Source: Pristionchus mayeri (taxonomy: Eukaryota; Nematoda; Chromadorea; Rhabditida; Neodiplogasteridae). Taken from it: a stretch of 64,000 nt of DNA. The position numbers and the translations under genes were made by a program. Each line of letters begins with the position of its first letter. Positions within the stretch are counted from its first letter, which is position 1. The notes under the pieces are model-generated. The model was not told where the DNA came from, ran no database searches, and was given only the letters and a program-made list of their open reading frames with translations. Below are positions 1-10,359 of the stretch, one piece after another. The stretch is taken from NCBI GenBank assembly GCA_036245805.1, contig BTRK01000001.1:434001-498000 (forward strand). The letters run 5' to 3'.

Positions 1-2090
1 TATTTTGCGAAATTTTCCTGCAAACCTGAAAAAAATCTCCTTCTCGATGATTACCGGCTGTAGATAAAAGGTAAATGTATTCCCGTATCAGGTACACAAG
101 TCCAGCGCGGAGCACTCTGCTAGGGCAGTGCCTTGGATAGGTGAGTTCAGTCCGGAGGGTCTTATCTCTTCTTCGGACCTATTTGCTTGCTTGATCTAAT
201 CATGACTTAAATTTCCCGCCCACTATGGCCTGGACGGGCAGTGGCGGTGTTCCAGTGGCGATTAACCCAGGTGGTATTTAATGGTGGGTTGTAGCGGTGC
301 TCTAATATTAAAAGTCCGAGTCGTGACTTAGTAGTATTCCAGACACGCAAACCACTTTGTTCACGAATTTTATTTTTTTGGGAAATTGCCGTAATTTTTG
401 GACTTGGTAAAAGGGGGCTGCACGTTCTCTGGGTTTGAGTGAAAGAAATCCTCGCAGCACCCCCCAAATTCAGAATCCACTGAGCAGAAAAGGACAAAAT
501 ATCAAGAATGTAAAATATCAAGAATACATGGTGAACAGGGGTTGCACAAAGCTTTTGTATTCCTTTGACCTCCGTTGCTTTGATATGTTGCAGGATTTGA
601 TTATAAAAAAAAAATTCACAATCGATTGCCGTGAATTCATGTACGTCAGAGCCAACTTTGGAAATGAATATTGATCTCTGCTCGCGAATGGAGTATAGCG
701 GACGCGCTCACAGTACAGAAGCTCCCTCTGCGCCTGCGGATAAACTGATCTACGTCAAGATGAGCGAGGTATACGGTGATGCAACGTTCAAAAGTGAATT
801 CTGCGATCAAAAAGTTCAATTTTTCTCAGAAAATAAATTGAATGTTTGTTTGAAAATAAATTGTGACGTAATAGTTGACCTCGTGTATAATTTATTGCCC
901 GAAATTTCTACAATATTTCGTTCGTGAGCGAGCGCTTTTTCTGTGCAATTGTTTGGATGATTTTGAGAGCCTTTGGCGATTTCCCGCTTTAGGGAAGCTC
1001 TTTCTCTCGGGCTGATACCCGTCGCGCAGTAAATGTTGTTCGGTCGATTCAAAATCAATGTCGGTCTTTACAATATTTTCCAGTTCTGAATTCTAAATTA
1101 TTTTGCAATTATAATGTTGAATTGAAGCTCGTGAACTGGCGACCATTTTTTATGATGTGTGCAACAAATCTTTTATCACGATGTTACTTGACAATTATCA
1201 TACAAGTGGCATCGCAGTGATTTCCCTCACTGCGGCGGTCAATGCCCAATGTGCACTTCAGTCCGATAAGATACTTTTTTCTAGAAATTCCCTCTTCTTG
1301 ATTACAGGCTGTAGCGATGTTGTATCAACAAAGGTCATGATTGCTCCTCAATTTCACTGCCGGAATTTCGTTTAAATCTAAAAAAAAAAATCGGAAATGC
1401 GCACATTGCAGACGTTAGCTGAGCCCACGTACAAGATTATCAACGTCAATTTCACCACGGTGAGCGATATATTGTTCTAGCTTCTCTACAGTGCAGATAA
1501 CACCGTAATGCGTGGTTACAGAAGCAAAGTCTTGACAATTCGATAGAAAAAGCGAAGTATGAATTTTTTTGGCCACGGTGATCAGAGGCTGCGAGAATGC
1601 TTAAAGTTCTGGCATTAACTGCATCGTTCGGTTGAAAATTCGAAAATACAATAAAATACAATATTTATCTGCGAGTAATTGACGATATAATTGCTTACCG
1701 AATGTTTAAGTATTGCTTGGAATTTTTTAAAAATAATTAGGCGAACGTTGTTACTCTACAATCTTGAAACGCTAGGTGCCTGCTCCGGATTAGCTCTTTC
1801 TCGGACAATGAGAACTCAATGCGTAGCGGATATTCTCTTCAAAATAAATGTCAAATGTTAAGTCAATGAAACTAACGACGAATCGGTGTTTCACTGATAT
1901 TATTTATCATGACTAATGTGCTCTCATCGATCGTTCGGCCGTTGTCTCCATAAAAATCCAAAATTGAACCATATTCACTCGTCGCATATCCATTGTGGAC
2001 GCTTTTGGGCCTGGATTAGCAAATGCGATGTAGGATAGTACTGAATGCAGAGGAAATGATTAGCGCCACGAGAATGAAACCTGGGTTGGT
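1..2090. other. unclassified stretch with one candidate short exon
   Basis: No recognisable gene or repeat. Open frames here are short and show no known motif. The best coding hint is an ATG at 1397 followed by 21 codons (beginning MRTLQTLAEPTYK) that ends exactly at a consensus donor, ACG|GTGAGC, at 1459/1460. This could be a first exon, but no partner exon was found. The word GATTACCGGCTG/GATTACAGGCTG occurs near 48 and 1300 and again near 20490, suggesting old shared repeat material. Nothing else is supportable. Confidence 0.3.
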
Positions 2091-2139
2091 TTTTTCAACG
2101 TGACAGTTGGGTTGTGTGTTCAAGACAAAAGTTGAATGA

Positions 2140-3245
2140 GACTGGTGAGAGCCTGCTCAAAACGTTGTAAAAAAAAAACGTTGGCGAAGCCCCATCCCAA
2201 CTTTTTCGGATCGCCCTCGGCTTCACGAGCCTTTCACAACGCTCACGCTGCGGGGGGATGAAAGCAGGTTTGGAATAGAGTTGGCTTCGTGGGAAGGAAA
2301 ATGGGATCCCAATGGGAAATTACTCATTTTACACACTTCCCAGACCTCCTTTGTTCGCAAGATGGGAATCCCAGGTTTAGTGGGATTCCCACTTCGCACT
2401 CATTCTCTCGCTTCCTCAATTTTGTGCCCGGTCTCCTCGTATTCGGTGACCTCTTCAGATTCCTCTCCTCATCTACTCTTTCCATTCACATTCCAACATC
2501 CCGCTATATACTAATGGTTGTTGTCCAGCGGTTGGGCTCTCTTGCAATGGGTTCGAGTTTCTCAGATTGCTTTCTTTTTTTGCAAAAAAATCTACCTTTG
2601 TGTTTACCGTTCTAATGTCTAGATATCAGGAAAACGGAATAATTGATTGGTGAGTTACTGATTAAATTATTAGAGGTTTTTGAGTTGTAGGAATCCCGAA
2701 AGAAGTAAGATTCCTGCTTAACGTGGGCATCCCAATTTCCCAATAACTTCCCACTCATTCTGCATAGATTATCGGGAATGATTGGGAATCATTCTGCCCT
2801 CTCATGGGAAATGGATCGGCCATTTTTCCCACGAAGCCAACCCTAGTTTGTAAGCATTTTTGCTTAAAAAACCGCATGGAATATCAGTGGACCACGTTTA
2901 GTACCAGTTTTTCGCATTGTAAGCGACTGGTGAGAGCCTGCTTAAAACGTCGTAAAAGGCTCGTGAGGCCTCGTGCGATCCGAAAAAGTTGGGATGGGGC
3001 TCCGCCCTTCGCCTCATCCCAACTTTTTCGGATCGCCCTCGGCCTCACGAGCCTTTCACAACGCTCACGCTGCGGGGGATGAGAGCAGGTTTGGAAGCAT
3101 TTTTGCTTAAAAAACCGCATGGAATGTAAGTGGACCACGTACCAGTTTTAGGCATGCAAATAATTGTAAGCGACTGGTGAGAGCATGCTTAAAACGTTGT
3201 AAAAGGCTCGTGAGGCCTCGGGCGAGCCGAAAAAAGATGGGATTG
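2140..3245. repeat. GC-rich hairpin repeat, three tandem partial copies
   Basis: The block GAGAGCCTGCTYAAAACG...AAAGGCTCGTGAGGC...CCGAAAAAGTTGGGATG is repeated around 2140-2275, 2926-3095 and 3170-3245. The middle copy is a near-perfect hairpin: 2954-2996 is the reverse complement of 3015-3057, around a short GGCTCCGCCC loop. The first copy is split by the TA MITE. Its AT-poor composition contrasts with the surroundings. No coding role is visible. Confidence 0.7.
2278..2843. mobile_element. TA-flanked MITE, TIR GTTGGCTTCGTGGGAA
   Basis: A 566-bp non-coding element bounded by TA on both sides (2276-2277 and 2844-2845). The ends carry GTTGGCTTCGTGGGAA in inverted orientation, and the next 25 bp inside are partly complementary. 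The flanks (GCAGGTTTGGAA before, GTAAGCATTTTTGC after) recur almost joined near 3085-3110, which acts as a nearby empty-site counterpart. TA target duplication and size fit a Tc1/mariner-type non-autonomous element. No transposase frame is present. Confidence 0.65.
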
Positions 3246-3287
3246 GAGAAGAAAAAGATAAGGTCGAAGGTCTTTGCGAACACATTG

Positions 3288-3560
3288 AAGCGAGATATGG
3301 ACGAAAACACCATTATTGCATCATATTACATAATGATGACGTAATATCAAATTTTGAAAGAACTCACTCTGGGGTGTCTAATGGTCAAGGTCCGGGGTCA
3401 GGGCGACCACTTTGAAGCGAGATATGGGCGAAAAACGATTATTGCGTCATATTGCATAATGATGATGTAATACCAAATTTTGAAAGAGCTCACTCTGGGG
3501 AATCGATTGGTCAAGGTCCGGGATCTGGACGATGTGTTTGAAGCGAAATATGTGCAAAAA
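3288..3560. repeat. 126-bp tandem repeat, about 2.2 copies
   Basis: Units start at GAAGCGAGATATGG (3288), GAAGCGAGATATGGG (3414) and GAAGCGAAATATG (3540), giving a period near 126 bp. Each unit contains CATAATGATGAYGTAATA, AAATTTTGAAAGARCTCACTCTGGGG and GGTCAAGGTCCGGG words. It abuts the left end of the following Tc1-type foldback. Non-coding. Confidence 0.75.
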
Positions 3561-3625
3561 AACGAAAATTATGACATATTGCGAAATATCGATTGCGTCA
3601 TATTGCATAGTGATGATGTAACATA

Positions 3626-4857
3626 CAGTCGCGCCGGAAAGTCACCGTACACTTTTTGAATTTGTTGTATCTTTTTGCCCAGGAAATGCATCATTCTGGC
3701 ACTCAGGTATGATGTACCAAATCCATCGGAGATTATGATCATGGTATTATGGTATGACGTCATCGCATAGTTATTGCTTAGTGATGACGCAATCAATCTG
3801 CACTTTTTCAAAACGGCATTATTCTTACATAGATTTTTCCCTGTCCGCCATACTTTCTATGATTGGAGATATGACCGAGGTCTACCCAGAATAAATTTTT
3901 GAAGGTGCTGCTCGGTAGCACATTTGCTGCAGCAAAGCTGCAAAAACAGGATCTGAAATTCGGAAATCGGCTTCTAGAGTAGCTAGAGACCCGTTCAAAG
4001 CATCAACATGATCGCCATCATGAGTACACATGATCCTGAGAATATGAATACGATATCTCATAATTTGCCCTCACGGCATGAAAAAAATCACTTTTTTTTG
4101 CATGACCATTTTTTGGACATCCATAACTTTACGGAAAAGTTTAGTAAAACTCTGATTTTTATCTGGTAATGTTCAAAATGTATTGAAGAACCGAATTCCA
4201 ACTTTTTATAGCGATTGGTTATCTTTCCAGCCCGCGGCGTGCGTTTATCGGAGGTATACTAGGGTCGGAAAACACCCTGTTTGCACACTATCTTCGTCTG
4301 CACTCTCTCGCCCATAGGGGTAAACAAGGTGTTTCCCGACCCTAGTATACCTCTTATAAACGCACACCGCGGGTCGGAAAGATATCCAATCGCTCTAAAA
4401 AGTTGGAATTCGGTTCTGCAATACATTTTGAACATTTTCAGATAAAAATCCGATTTTTACTAAACTTTTCCGTAAAATTATGGATGTCCAAAAAATGGTC
4501 ATGCAAAAAAGTGATTTTTTCATGCCCTGAGGGCAAATTATGAGATATCGTATTCATATTCTCAGGATCATGTGTACTCATGGTGGCGATCATTTTGATG
4601 CTTTGAACGGGTCTCTAGCTACTCTAGAAGCCGTCTTCCGAATTTGAAATCCTGTTTTTGCAGCTTCGCTGCAGCAAATGTACGACCGAGCAGCACCTTC
4701 AAAAATTTATTCTGGGTAGGCCTCGGTCATATCTCCAATAATAGAAAGTATGGCGAACAGGAAAAAATCTATGTAAGAATAATGCCGTTTTGATTTCGAA
4801 AAGTGTTTCAACAAAAAAAAAATTCAAAAAGTGTACGGTGACTTTCCGGCGCGACTG
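3626..4857. mobile_element. Tc1-type foldback element, TIR CAGTCGCGCCGGAAAG
   Basis: The ends CAGTCGCGCCGGAAAGTCAC (3626) and its reverse complement (ending 4857) are flanked by TA on both sides (3624-3625, 4858-4859), as expected of Tc1/mariner insertion. Most of the 1232 bp folds back on itself around a small loop near 4300 (TTTGCACACTATCTTCGTC). The left arm has about 130 extra bp (roughly 3680-3800) missing from the right arm. No transposase reading frame, so it must be non-autonomous. Confidence 0.85.
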
Positions 4858-4888
4858 TAGGTGTCCAGAAATGGCGGCGAGGGGGGTG

Positions 4889-4918
4889 CTGCGCACCGCC
4901 TCATGTGAGGCGGTGCGC
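4889..4918. repeat. short perfect hairpin GCGCACCGCCTCA
   Basis: GCGCACCGCCTCA, a two-base centre TG, then the exact reverse complement. It sits immediately outside the left terminus of foldback A and is much more GC-rich than its surroundings. Function unknown; it may be part of a terminus or a decayed unrelated repeat. Confidence 0.6.
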
Positions 4919-4983
4919 AAGGCATGTATCACGTGTCTTCTGAGAGATTGCATGACCATGAGGAACTAGCTGCAAAAGTTTAA

Positions 4984-5943
4984 GCAATATTTCCAAGAAA
5001 ATTAAATTAGAATCCGTTGGGGACGAGGAAACTTATTTACACGCGATTTGGGCTGGAGCCAGCTTTTAGGCATTTTACGGTCTTCAATCCGGCTCTGTCA
5101 TATTTCTTTTCCTTTTTGAGCTACAAATAACATTTTTCAAAGGCATAAATCATCTGAATTTACAATATCCATTTCAAAAACGTATTTTGTATGTCACCGA
5201 CGTTGTCGATGTTCGATATTCGAGGATCAGAAGTTCGAGGATCGAAATAGTGGAGATGCTCAGTACCACAAATTTTCACTCATGGCTAAGCACTCATGGC
5301 TACTATAACTTCTATATAGCCAGCACGTGTAATGATCTCGAAATTATGAGTTAGCAACATGTAAATTTGAGATTTCAGAGGTGAAAAATATGATTTTTTT
5401 GAAAGTTGGATATCTTCGGTTTTTTAACAGCATTTTCAACAAATTGACACTTTATATGAACACTATGAAAAAAGAAATGTTCGCGAGTGATTACGACTCA
5501 AAATTTTGAGATTGATATTTCCGATCTAGCGAACTTAACACATACTTTAGCTTGCTTCGACGTATTTACACCCCTACCGATTCAGGAAACTATTTTTCTC
5601 AGACTAATATGAGTATGTAGTTTCCGAATCTGTGTTCAGAAAGTGGTGAAACGGGGGTCCTAAGCCGAGTATGAATTTTTAAATAAATCTACGGATAGTT
5701 TTTCGATATTTGCTGCATGAAAGCTACTTCGTACAGATTAGGTCTCAACATAAAAGTTTCTTAGAATAATGTTCCGCGCATTTTGAGCTCTTTGCGGTAT
5801 TTGTAGCTCAAAAACGAAACGAAATATGACAGAGCCGGATTGAAGACCGTAAAATGCCTAAAAGCCGGCTCCAGCCCAAATCGCGTGCAAATAAGTTTCC
5901 TCGTCCCCAACGGACTATAATATAATTTTCTTGGAAATATTGC
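4984..5943. mobile_element. TTAA-flanked palindromic MITE nested in A left arm
   Basis: Begins GCAATATTTCCAAGAAAATT and ends with its reverse complement; flanked by TTAA at 4980-4983 and 5944-5947. Arms of about 130 bp (4984-5115 versus 5810-5943) include AGCCRGCTTTTAGGCATTTT. The opposite arm of element A (near 9335) has the uninterrupted site GCAAAAGTTTAAGAG, in reverse complement, proving insertion at a single TTAA. TTAA targeting is typical of piggyBac-type elements. The 700-bp interior has no convincing frame. Confidence 0.9.
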
Positions 5944-6844
5944 TTAAGAGGTCGTCCGCCAGAGAACGTAACAGATGGGAAAATGCCACGGATGGCTAAA
6001 ATTCGAAAAAATCTCAAACTTTTTTCTTGAAGTGGTCCTCATGAATGCTGATTAACAGGCTATATGGGAATGTCTATAGGTCGATTTAAAAAAAGTTACA
6101 GTAACATATCGATTTTGGGGTCAAAAAAGTTCATATCTCAAAAGTACACCAATTATAGTTTTTCTGGCGTATTTTCACCCGTAGAAAACGAATTTCGATG
6201 TGAGAGATCGAACAAATGCGATTCAAAAAAATAGAAGCCAAAAACTGCTCAAAAAGTGACATTAGCAGCCATAACTTATTTCTATATGAGCCATCTTAAC
6301 CGGTATGCAGGTTTTACAAACTTCAACATGTTTCAAGTCTACCATATTTTTTGTAGAATTTTAAAAATGGCGCCCGTTAGGTTTTTATGCTCTCAAAGTT
6401 GGCTCCATACTAAAAAAATCTCGAAAAAACTCGTTCTACCTTGACTTGCCCATGAGTTCAAAAGCCATGCAGCACATCCATTTCCACTAAACATCACTTT
6501 ATAACTGTGGTAGAATAGTTTTCAATTGATATTTGTACGATTTTCGAAAAAAAAATTTTTTTTGACCGGCCCGATTCTGGGTCGAAAAAGTTGATGTTTC
6601 AAAAAGACATTAATTGTAGTTTTCCTGGGGTAATTTTATCCGGAGAATACGAATTTCAATGTTATATTGCAAGAAAATATGTTTCACAAAAGTTTTGAAT
6701 GGAAAAATTACGAATTTGTGCTAAATTTAGACTATTATAGGCAATATTTATTCCAAACAAAACTTCTTTAGGTGATGGTGTTTTTGACAACTGAGGCTTA
6801 ATTGTTTGAATTACTTTTATTCAATAACCATCACGAATCAAGTA

Positions 6845-7353
6845 TTAGGAACGAGGAGGGAAAAACACAGGTTGTTTCCTGTGGAAACAAGTGAAGCATT
6901 TGTAGCGCGAAGGCATAGTGAAATTGCAATAGCACATAACAATTACGAAAATAAAGAATCCAATGATGATGATAATAAAAAGTGAGGTGTGCAGAACATC
7001 ATCCAAAATATTTGTCATAAATTCCTTGATCGAATTCGATATTCCCGAGTGCAGTTTATTTATTTTTCCACTGAATGACTTTTCCCACTCCTCCTTCGCT
7101 CGCTCTTCTTCCTCAAAACCATCGAATACTCTCTTCTCGAAGTCTGTCATTTCCGCCTGTGTAAATGTGTTTTTTTAAATGTTATTTAATAATAAACAAT
7201 TACGTCATATTTGTAATGAATGAGAACATGGCCTCTGCACTTCTCTATTTTTCCTCCAATTCGAACTTCTGACGTTGAGTTGCAACATATTTTCGCTATG
7301 CCGTTTTCAATTGCGTACGATGCAATTTTTCCATCATTTACAATATCGTAGCC
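6845..7353 (-). CDS. two-exon membrane protein C-terminal part, cargo of A
   Basis: Two exons read on the minus strand. The upstream exon 7353-7204 has an acceptor CTCTTCCAG, exactly 50 open codons and donor GAC|GTAATTG. A 47-bp intron (7203-7157) ends TTTACACAG; the second exon 7156-6845 continues in phase 0 to a stop. The protein has a cysteine-bearing region (CCNSTSE, then KCRGHVLIHY), a charged helical stretch (DGFEEEERAKEEWEK), one strong hydrophobic span (LFIIIIIGFFIFVIVM) and a short Cys-rich tail (CFTCFHRKQ). This is the layout of a type I membrane protein stem, anchor and tail, as in envelope-like or adhesion glycoproteins, but the family is not recognised. AATAAA lies on the minus strand at 6821-6816. 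Upstream exons are missing: the intron before 7353 runs into the divergent gene, so it is probably 5'-truncated. Confidence 0.6.
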
Positions 7354-7356
7354 CTG

Positions 7357-7400
7357 GAAGAGCGATAAATGTGTATTTTATAGAAGAGCGATAAATGTGT
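7357..7400. repeat. 25-bp tandem duplication between divergent genes
   Basis: GAAGAGCGATAAATGTGTA occurs twice, at about 7357 and 7383. On the minus strand one copy supplies the pyrimidine-rich acceptor of the membrane-protein exon. It lies in the intergenic space separating the two divergent cargo genes. Confidence 0.6.
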
Positions 7401-7492
7401 ACAAATGGATAGTTTATCAACACAAAGTATAATAATTTTGTCGCTAATGTTGTAAAAAAATATCAGGCCGACAATTCGCTTCGACGGAGAAC

Positions 7493-8383
7493 ATGACAAC
7501 GGATGAGGAGTTGCTGAAGAAAAACGAAAACCCGAAGAACTTCTGGTTAGCGTATCTCAAGAAAGATAATAAGGATAAAAATGAACCGGATGATGTGAGC
7601 ACTGTGGACAAACCTGGAATGGAAAAAGAAGAGGCAGTCGAGGAGGGATTATTCTTATGTAATGAGTGTGGAGCTAGTTATGTTCTTTACGATAATTTTC
7701 TACGGCATATGGACACGGGACGGTGTCATATTCGTCCGGAGAAGATGTCCTTGTCCGATTTTGCCCTAAAGTTGTACAAAGCCGGTCTGGAGGATGTAAT
7801 TCAAAAAAATGCTAAGCTGGACGAAGTCAACGAAGGTCTCATTAATATGGCAAAGGATGATGGCTTGGACAAGCTTGGAGAAGGATGGGCACTCCGATCC
7901 AAGAAAAAGATCATTCCGTATTCAAGGGAAGCTAAAAAAATTGTCGAAAAAAAGTTTAATGAGGGAAATAAAAGTGGAAGGAAGATGGATCCAGCTGAGG
8001 CGGAACGTTTGATGAAACTAAACAAAAAAATAAAGCCATGCGAAAGAATGAACGCGCAGCAAATAAGGTATATTTAAAAAAAATATTTTAAAGCGATACA
8101 TTTGTTTTCAGATCTTATTTTTCAAAGCTATGTTGATCGAAGAAGGTGGAATCTCAATCTTCACTTTCGAAAAAGAAAAAAACTTGCCGATGATGACGAG
8201 ATGGATACTGATGAGAAATTTATTGATGAGGACGAAACGATTAAGGAAGAGGAAGACGATGAAGTTGAGTTTATAGATAACTTCGGCAGACAAATCGATG
8301 ACGTGATCGATGACATAATCTATGAGAACAGAGACGAATTATTCACTTCCCCCTCGAATGACTTTTTCGATAAGGATTCATGA
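7493..8383 (+). CDS. C2H2 zinc-finger / GWxL-domain protein, cargo of A
   Basis: First exon 7493-8067 encodes 191 codons. A C2H2-like finger occupies residues 56-80 (C56, C59, H72, H79 in FLCNECGASYVLYDNF...GRCH). A basic-hydrophobic module starts at G131 (GWALRSKKKIIPYSREAKK, then KFNEGNKSGRKMDPAEAE and NAQQIR). From memory this GW-K/R-FS-K-YL-x-KF-x-G-x-TG module occurs in uncharacterised invertebrate proteins; that is recall, not a search. The ATG follows a likely splice acceptor (AATATCAG). Intron 8068-8111 (GTATATT...TTTTCAG) leads to SYFSKLC and then TGA at 8134, whereas an acidic tail (DDDEMDTDEKF...FFDKDS) lies in another frame to 8383. A weaker acceptor, CAAAG at 8127, would join it in frame. 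AATAAA at 8501. Either a frameshifted recent pseudogene or alternatively spliced. The paralogue near 26.2 kb supports the same domain order. Confidence 0.65.
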
Positions 8384-9387
8384 ACATAAAGTTTGGCGGA
8401 ACTTGTACTAATGATGTTTCAATTATCTTGTGTTTACCCCATATTTGTAATGTTATTTTGTCGGGAACTGTATTATAATACTATTCCAATAATGAATATG
8501 AATAAATAAACGTCTTATATATGCGAACATCTCATGACTGTAACTATTGTTCCCTCAATTTAGCACAAATTCGTCCTTTTTTCATTCAAAACTTTTGTGA
8601 AACATATTTTCCTGCAATATAACATTGAAATTCGTATTCTCCGGATCAAATTACCCCAGGAAAACTACAATTAATGAATTTTTGAAACATCAACTTTTTC
8701 GACCCAGAATCGGGTCGGTCAAAATTTTTTTTTTCGAAATTCTTACAAATATCAATCGAAAACTATTCCACCACAGTTATTAAGTGATGTTTATTGGAAA
8801 TGGATGTGCTGCATGGCTTTTGAACTCATGGGCAAGTCAAGGTAGAACGAGTTTTTCGAGATTTTTTTGGTATGGAGCCAACTTTGAGAGCATAAAAACC
8901 TAACGGGCGCCATTTTTAAAATTCTACAAAAAATATGGTAGACTTGATACATGTTGAAGTTTGTAAAACCTGCATACCGGTTAAGATGGCTCATATAGAA
9001 ATAAGTTATGGCTGCTAATGTCACTTTTTGAGCAGTTTTTGGCTTCTATCTTTTTTGAATCGCATTTGTTCGATTTCTAACATCGAAATTCGTTTTCTAC
9101 GGATGAAAATACGCCAGAAAAACTATAATTGGTGTACTTTTGAGATATGAAATTTTTTGACCCTAAAATCGATATGTTACTGTAACTTTTACAAAATCGA
9201 CCTATAGACATTCCCATATAGCCTGTTAATCATCACTCATGAGGACCACTTCAAGAAAAAAGTTTGAGATTTTTTTGAATTTTAGCCATCCGTGACATAT
9301 TTACGTTTTCTGGCGGATGGTCTCTTAAACTTTTGCAGCTAGTTCCTCATGGGGCTAATTTTCATGCAATCTCTCAGAAGACACGTG

Positions 9388-10034
9388 GTATAGGGGTTCA
9401 TGGAAAAATCGATTTGTAAGTCATGGTAGGTCACGACTAAGTACCCTACCCAATCGATAGTACAGTACCAGTAGATACCGTATACCACTACCGTAACCCG
9501 CTATTATCGCAAACTAATTTTATTTTGTAAAAGCCCTGGGACCGTGCCTAATCGATTCTACAGTACCCAAGTAACTACCGTAACGCAGTTCCTTGGGTCA
9601 GATCCAGTTCCTTGGGTCAAACATTTTTCTAAAAATCCAACATCGATCATTAAATTATTGTAAAGTATCCTAACATATATCTCATTACTGTAGAATCATT
9701 TTAAGACCGATTTTGGATTTTTAGAAAAACGTTTGACCCAAGGAACTGGGTTACGGTAGTTACTTGAATACTGTATAATCGAATGGACACGGTGCCGGGG
9801 CTTTTTAAAAATAAAGTTAGTTTGCGATAATCGTGGGTTACGGTAGTGGTATACGGTATCTGGGGGTACTGTAGAGTCGATTGGGTAAGGTACTTTTATT
9901 TTTGAAAATAAACTCAGTTCGCGATAATAGTGGGTTACGGTAGTGATATACGGTATCTACTGGTACTGTACTATCGATTGGGTACGGTACTTAGTCTTGA
10001 CCTACCATGACTTACAAATCGATTTTTCCATGAA
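9388..10034. mobile_element. foldback B inserted in right arm of A
   Basis: TIR TTCATGGAAAAATCGATTTG (from 9397) matches in reverse at the right end (to 10034), and arms of about 60 bp are near-identical. It separates CACGTG from ATACATGCC, which are contiguous in the left arm of A (GGCATGTATCACGTG). Nine unexplained bases, GTATAGGGG, lie before the TIR. The interior holds many ACCGTAACCC, TTACGGTAG and TACAGTACC words in both orientations. Non-coding. Confidence 0.7.
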
Positions 10035-10044
10035 ATACATGCCT

Positions 10045-10357
10045 TATACACCCTATACATGTCAAGGCCAATGGAGGTCAAATCGAGTAATATCATGTTG
10101 TTATCTTCCTACTGTCTCTGATAAATAATGTGTACTGTTTCAAAAAAATCCGATGCCATTGAAGGAAGATACATGATTAAATCCATGTCAAAGTACTTTC
10201 TCCGCACCCTGTATTCATCCTCCCTTAACGCACCCTAAGGAATAATGTCAATTTCCCAGGCTGTGATGATGTAGTACTAATTACGATTCCTTCCTACTCC
10301 AAAATAAATTATTATATGAAAACATTTAGTCAATTATCCTTGCTCTTATTTCTATAT
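10045..10357. other. spacer, nothing identified
   Basis: AT-rich spacer between foldbacks. Contains a lone CGCACCCTGTA at about 10207, the same end sequence as element C, perhaps a relic terminus. No open frame or RNA gene seen. Confidence 0.4.
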
Positions 10358-10359
10358 TA

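Larger units (their letters stand above)
4919..10044. mobile_element. foldback element A carrying two divergent genes
   Basis: Long inverted arms: left about 4919-6727, right about 8557-9387 plus a last 10 bp at 10035-10044. Terminal sequence AAGGCATGTATCACGTGTC is matched on the right once insertion B is discounted. Arms share long stretches such as GCAGCTAGTTCCTCATG and CAGCCATAACTTATTTC with only scattered differences. The left arm is lengthened by a 960-bp TTAA MITE. Between the arms lies a unique 1.8-kb core with two protein genes in divergent orientation. No transposase is recognisable, so mobilisation would have to be in trans. No clear target-site duplication was found at the outer ends. 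Confidence 0.75.

Noticed and set aside
2536..2590. Possible tRNA-like B box (GGGTTCGAG) in the first MITE
   Set aside because: No A box at the right spacing and no cloverleaf stems; the sequence lies inside a TIR element.
2289..2615. 108-codon frame inside the first MITE
   Set aside because: Spans MITE TIR and non-coding interior; no domain and no splice signals.
3288..3560. CRISPR-like spaced repeats
   Set aside because: Units are 126 bp, contiguous and without spacers; the sequence is clearly eukaryotic.
6256..6444. 62-codon frame MTLAAITYFYMSHLNRYAG
   Set aside because: Lies in a foldback arm and is mirrored at 9024-8791; no conservation beyond the arm identity.
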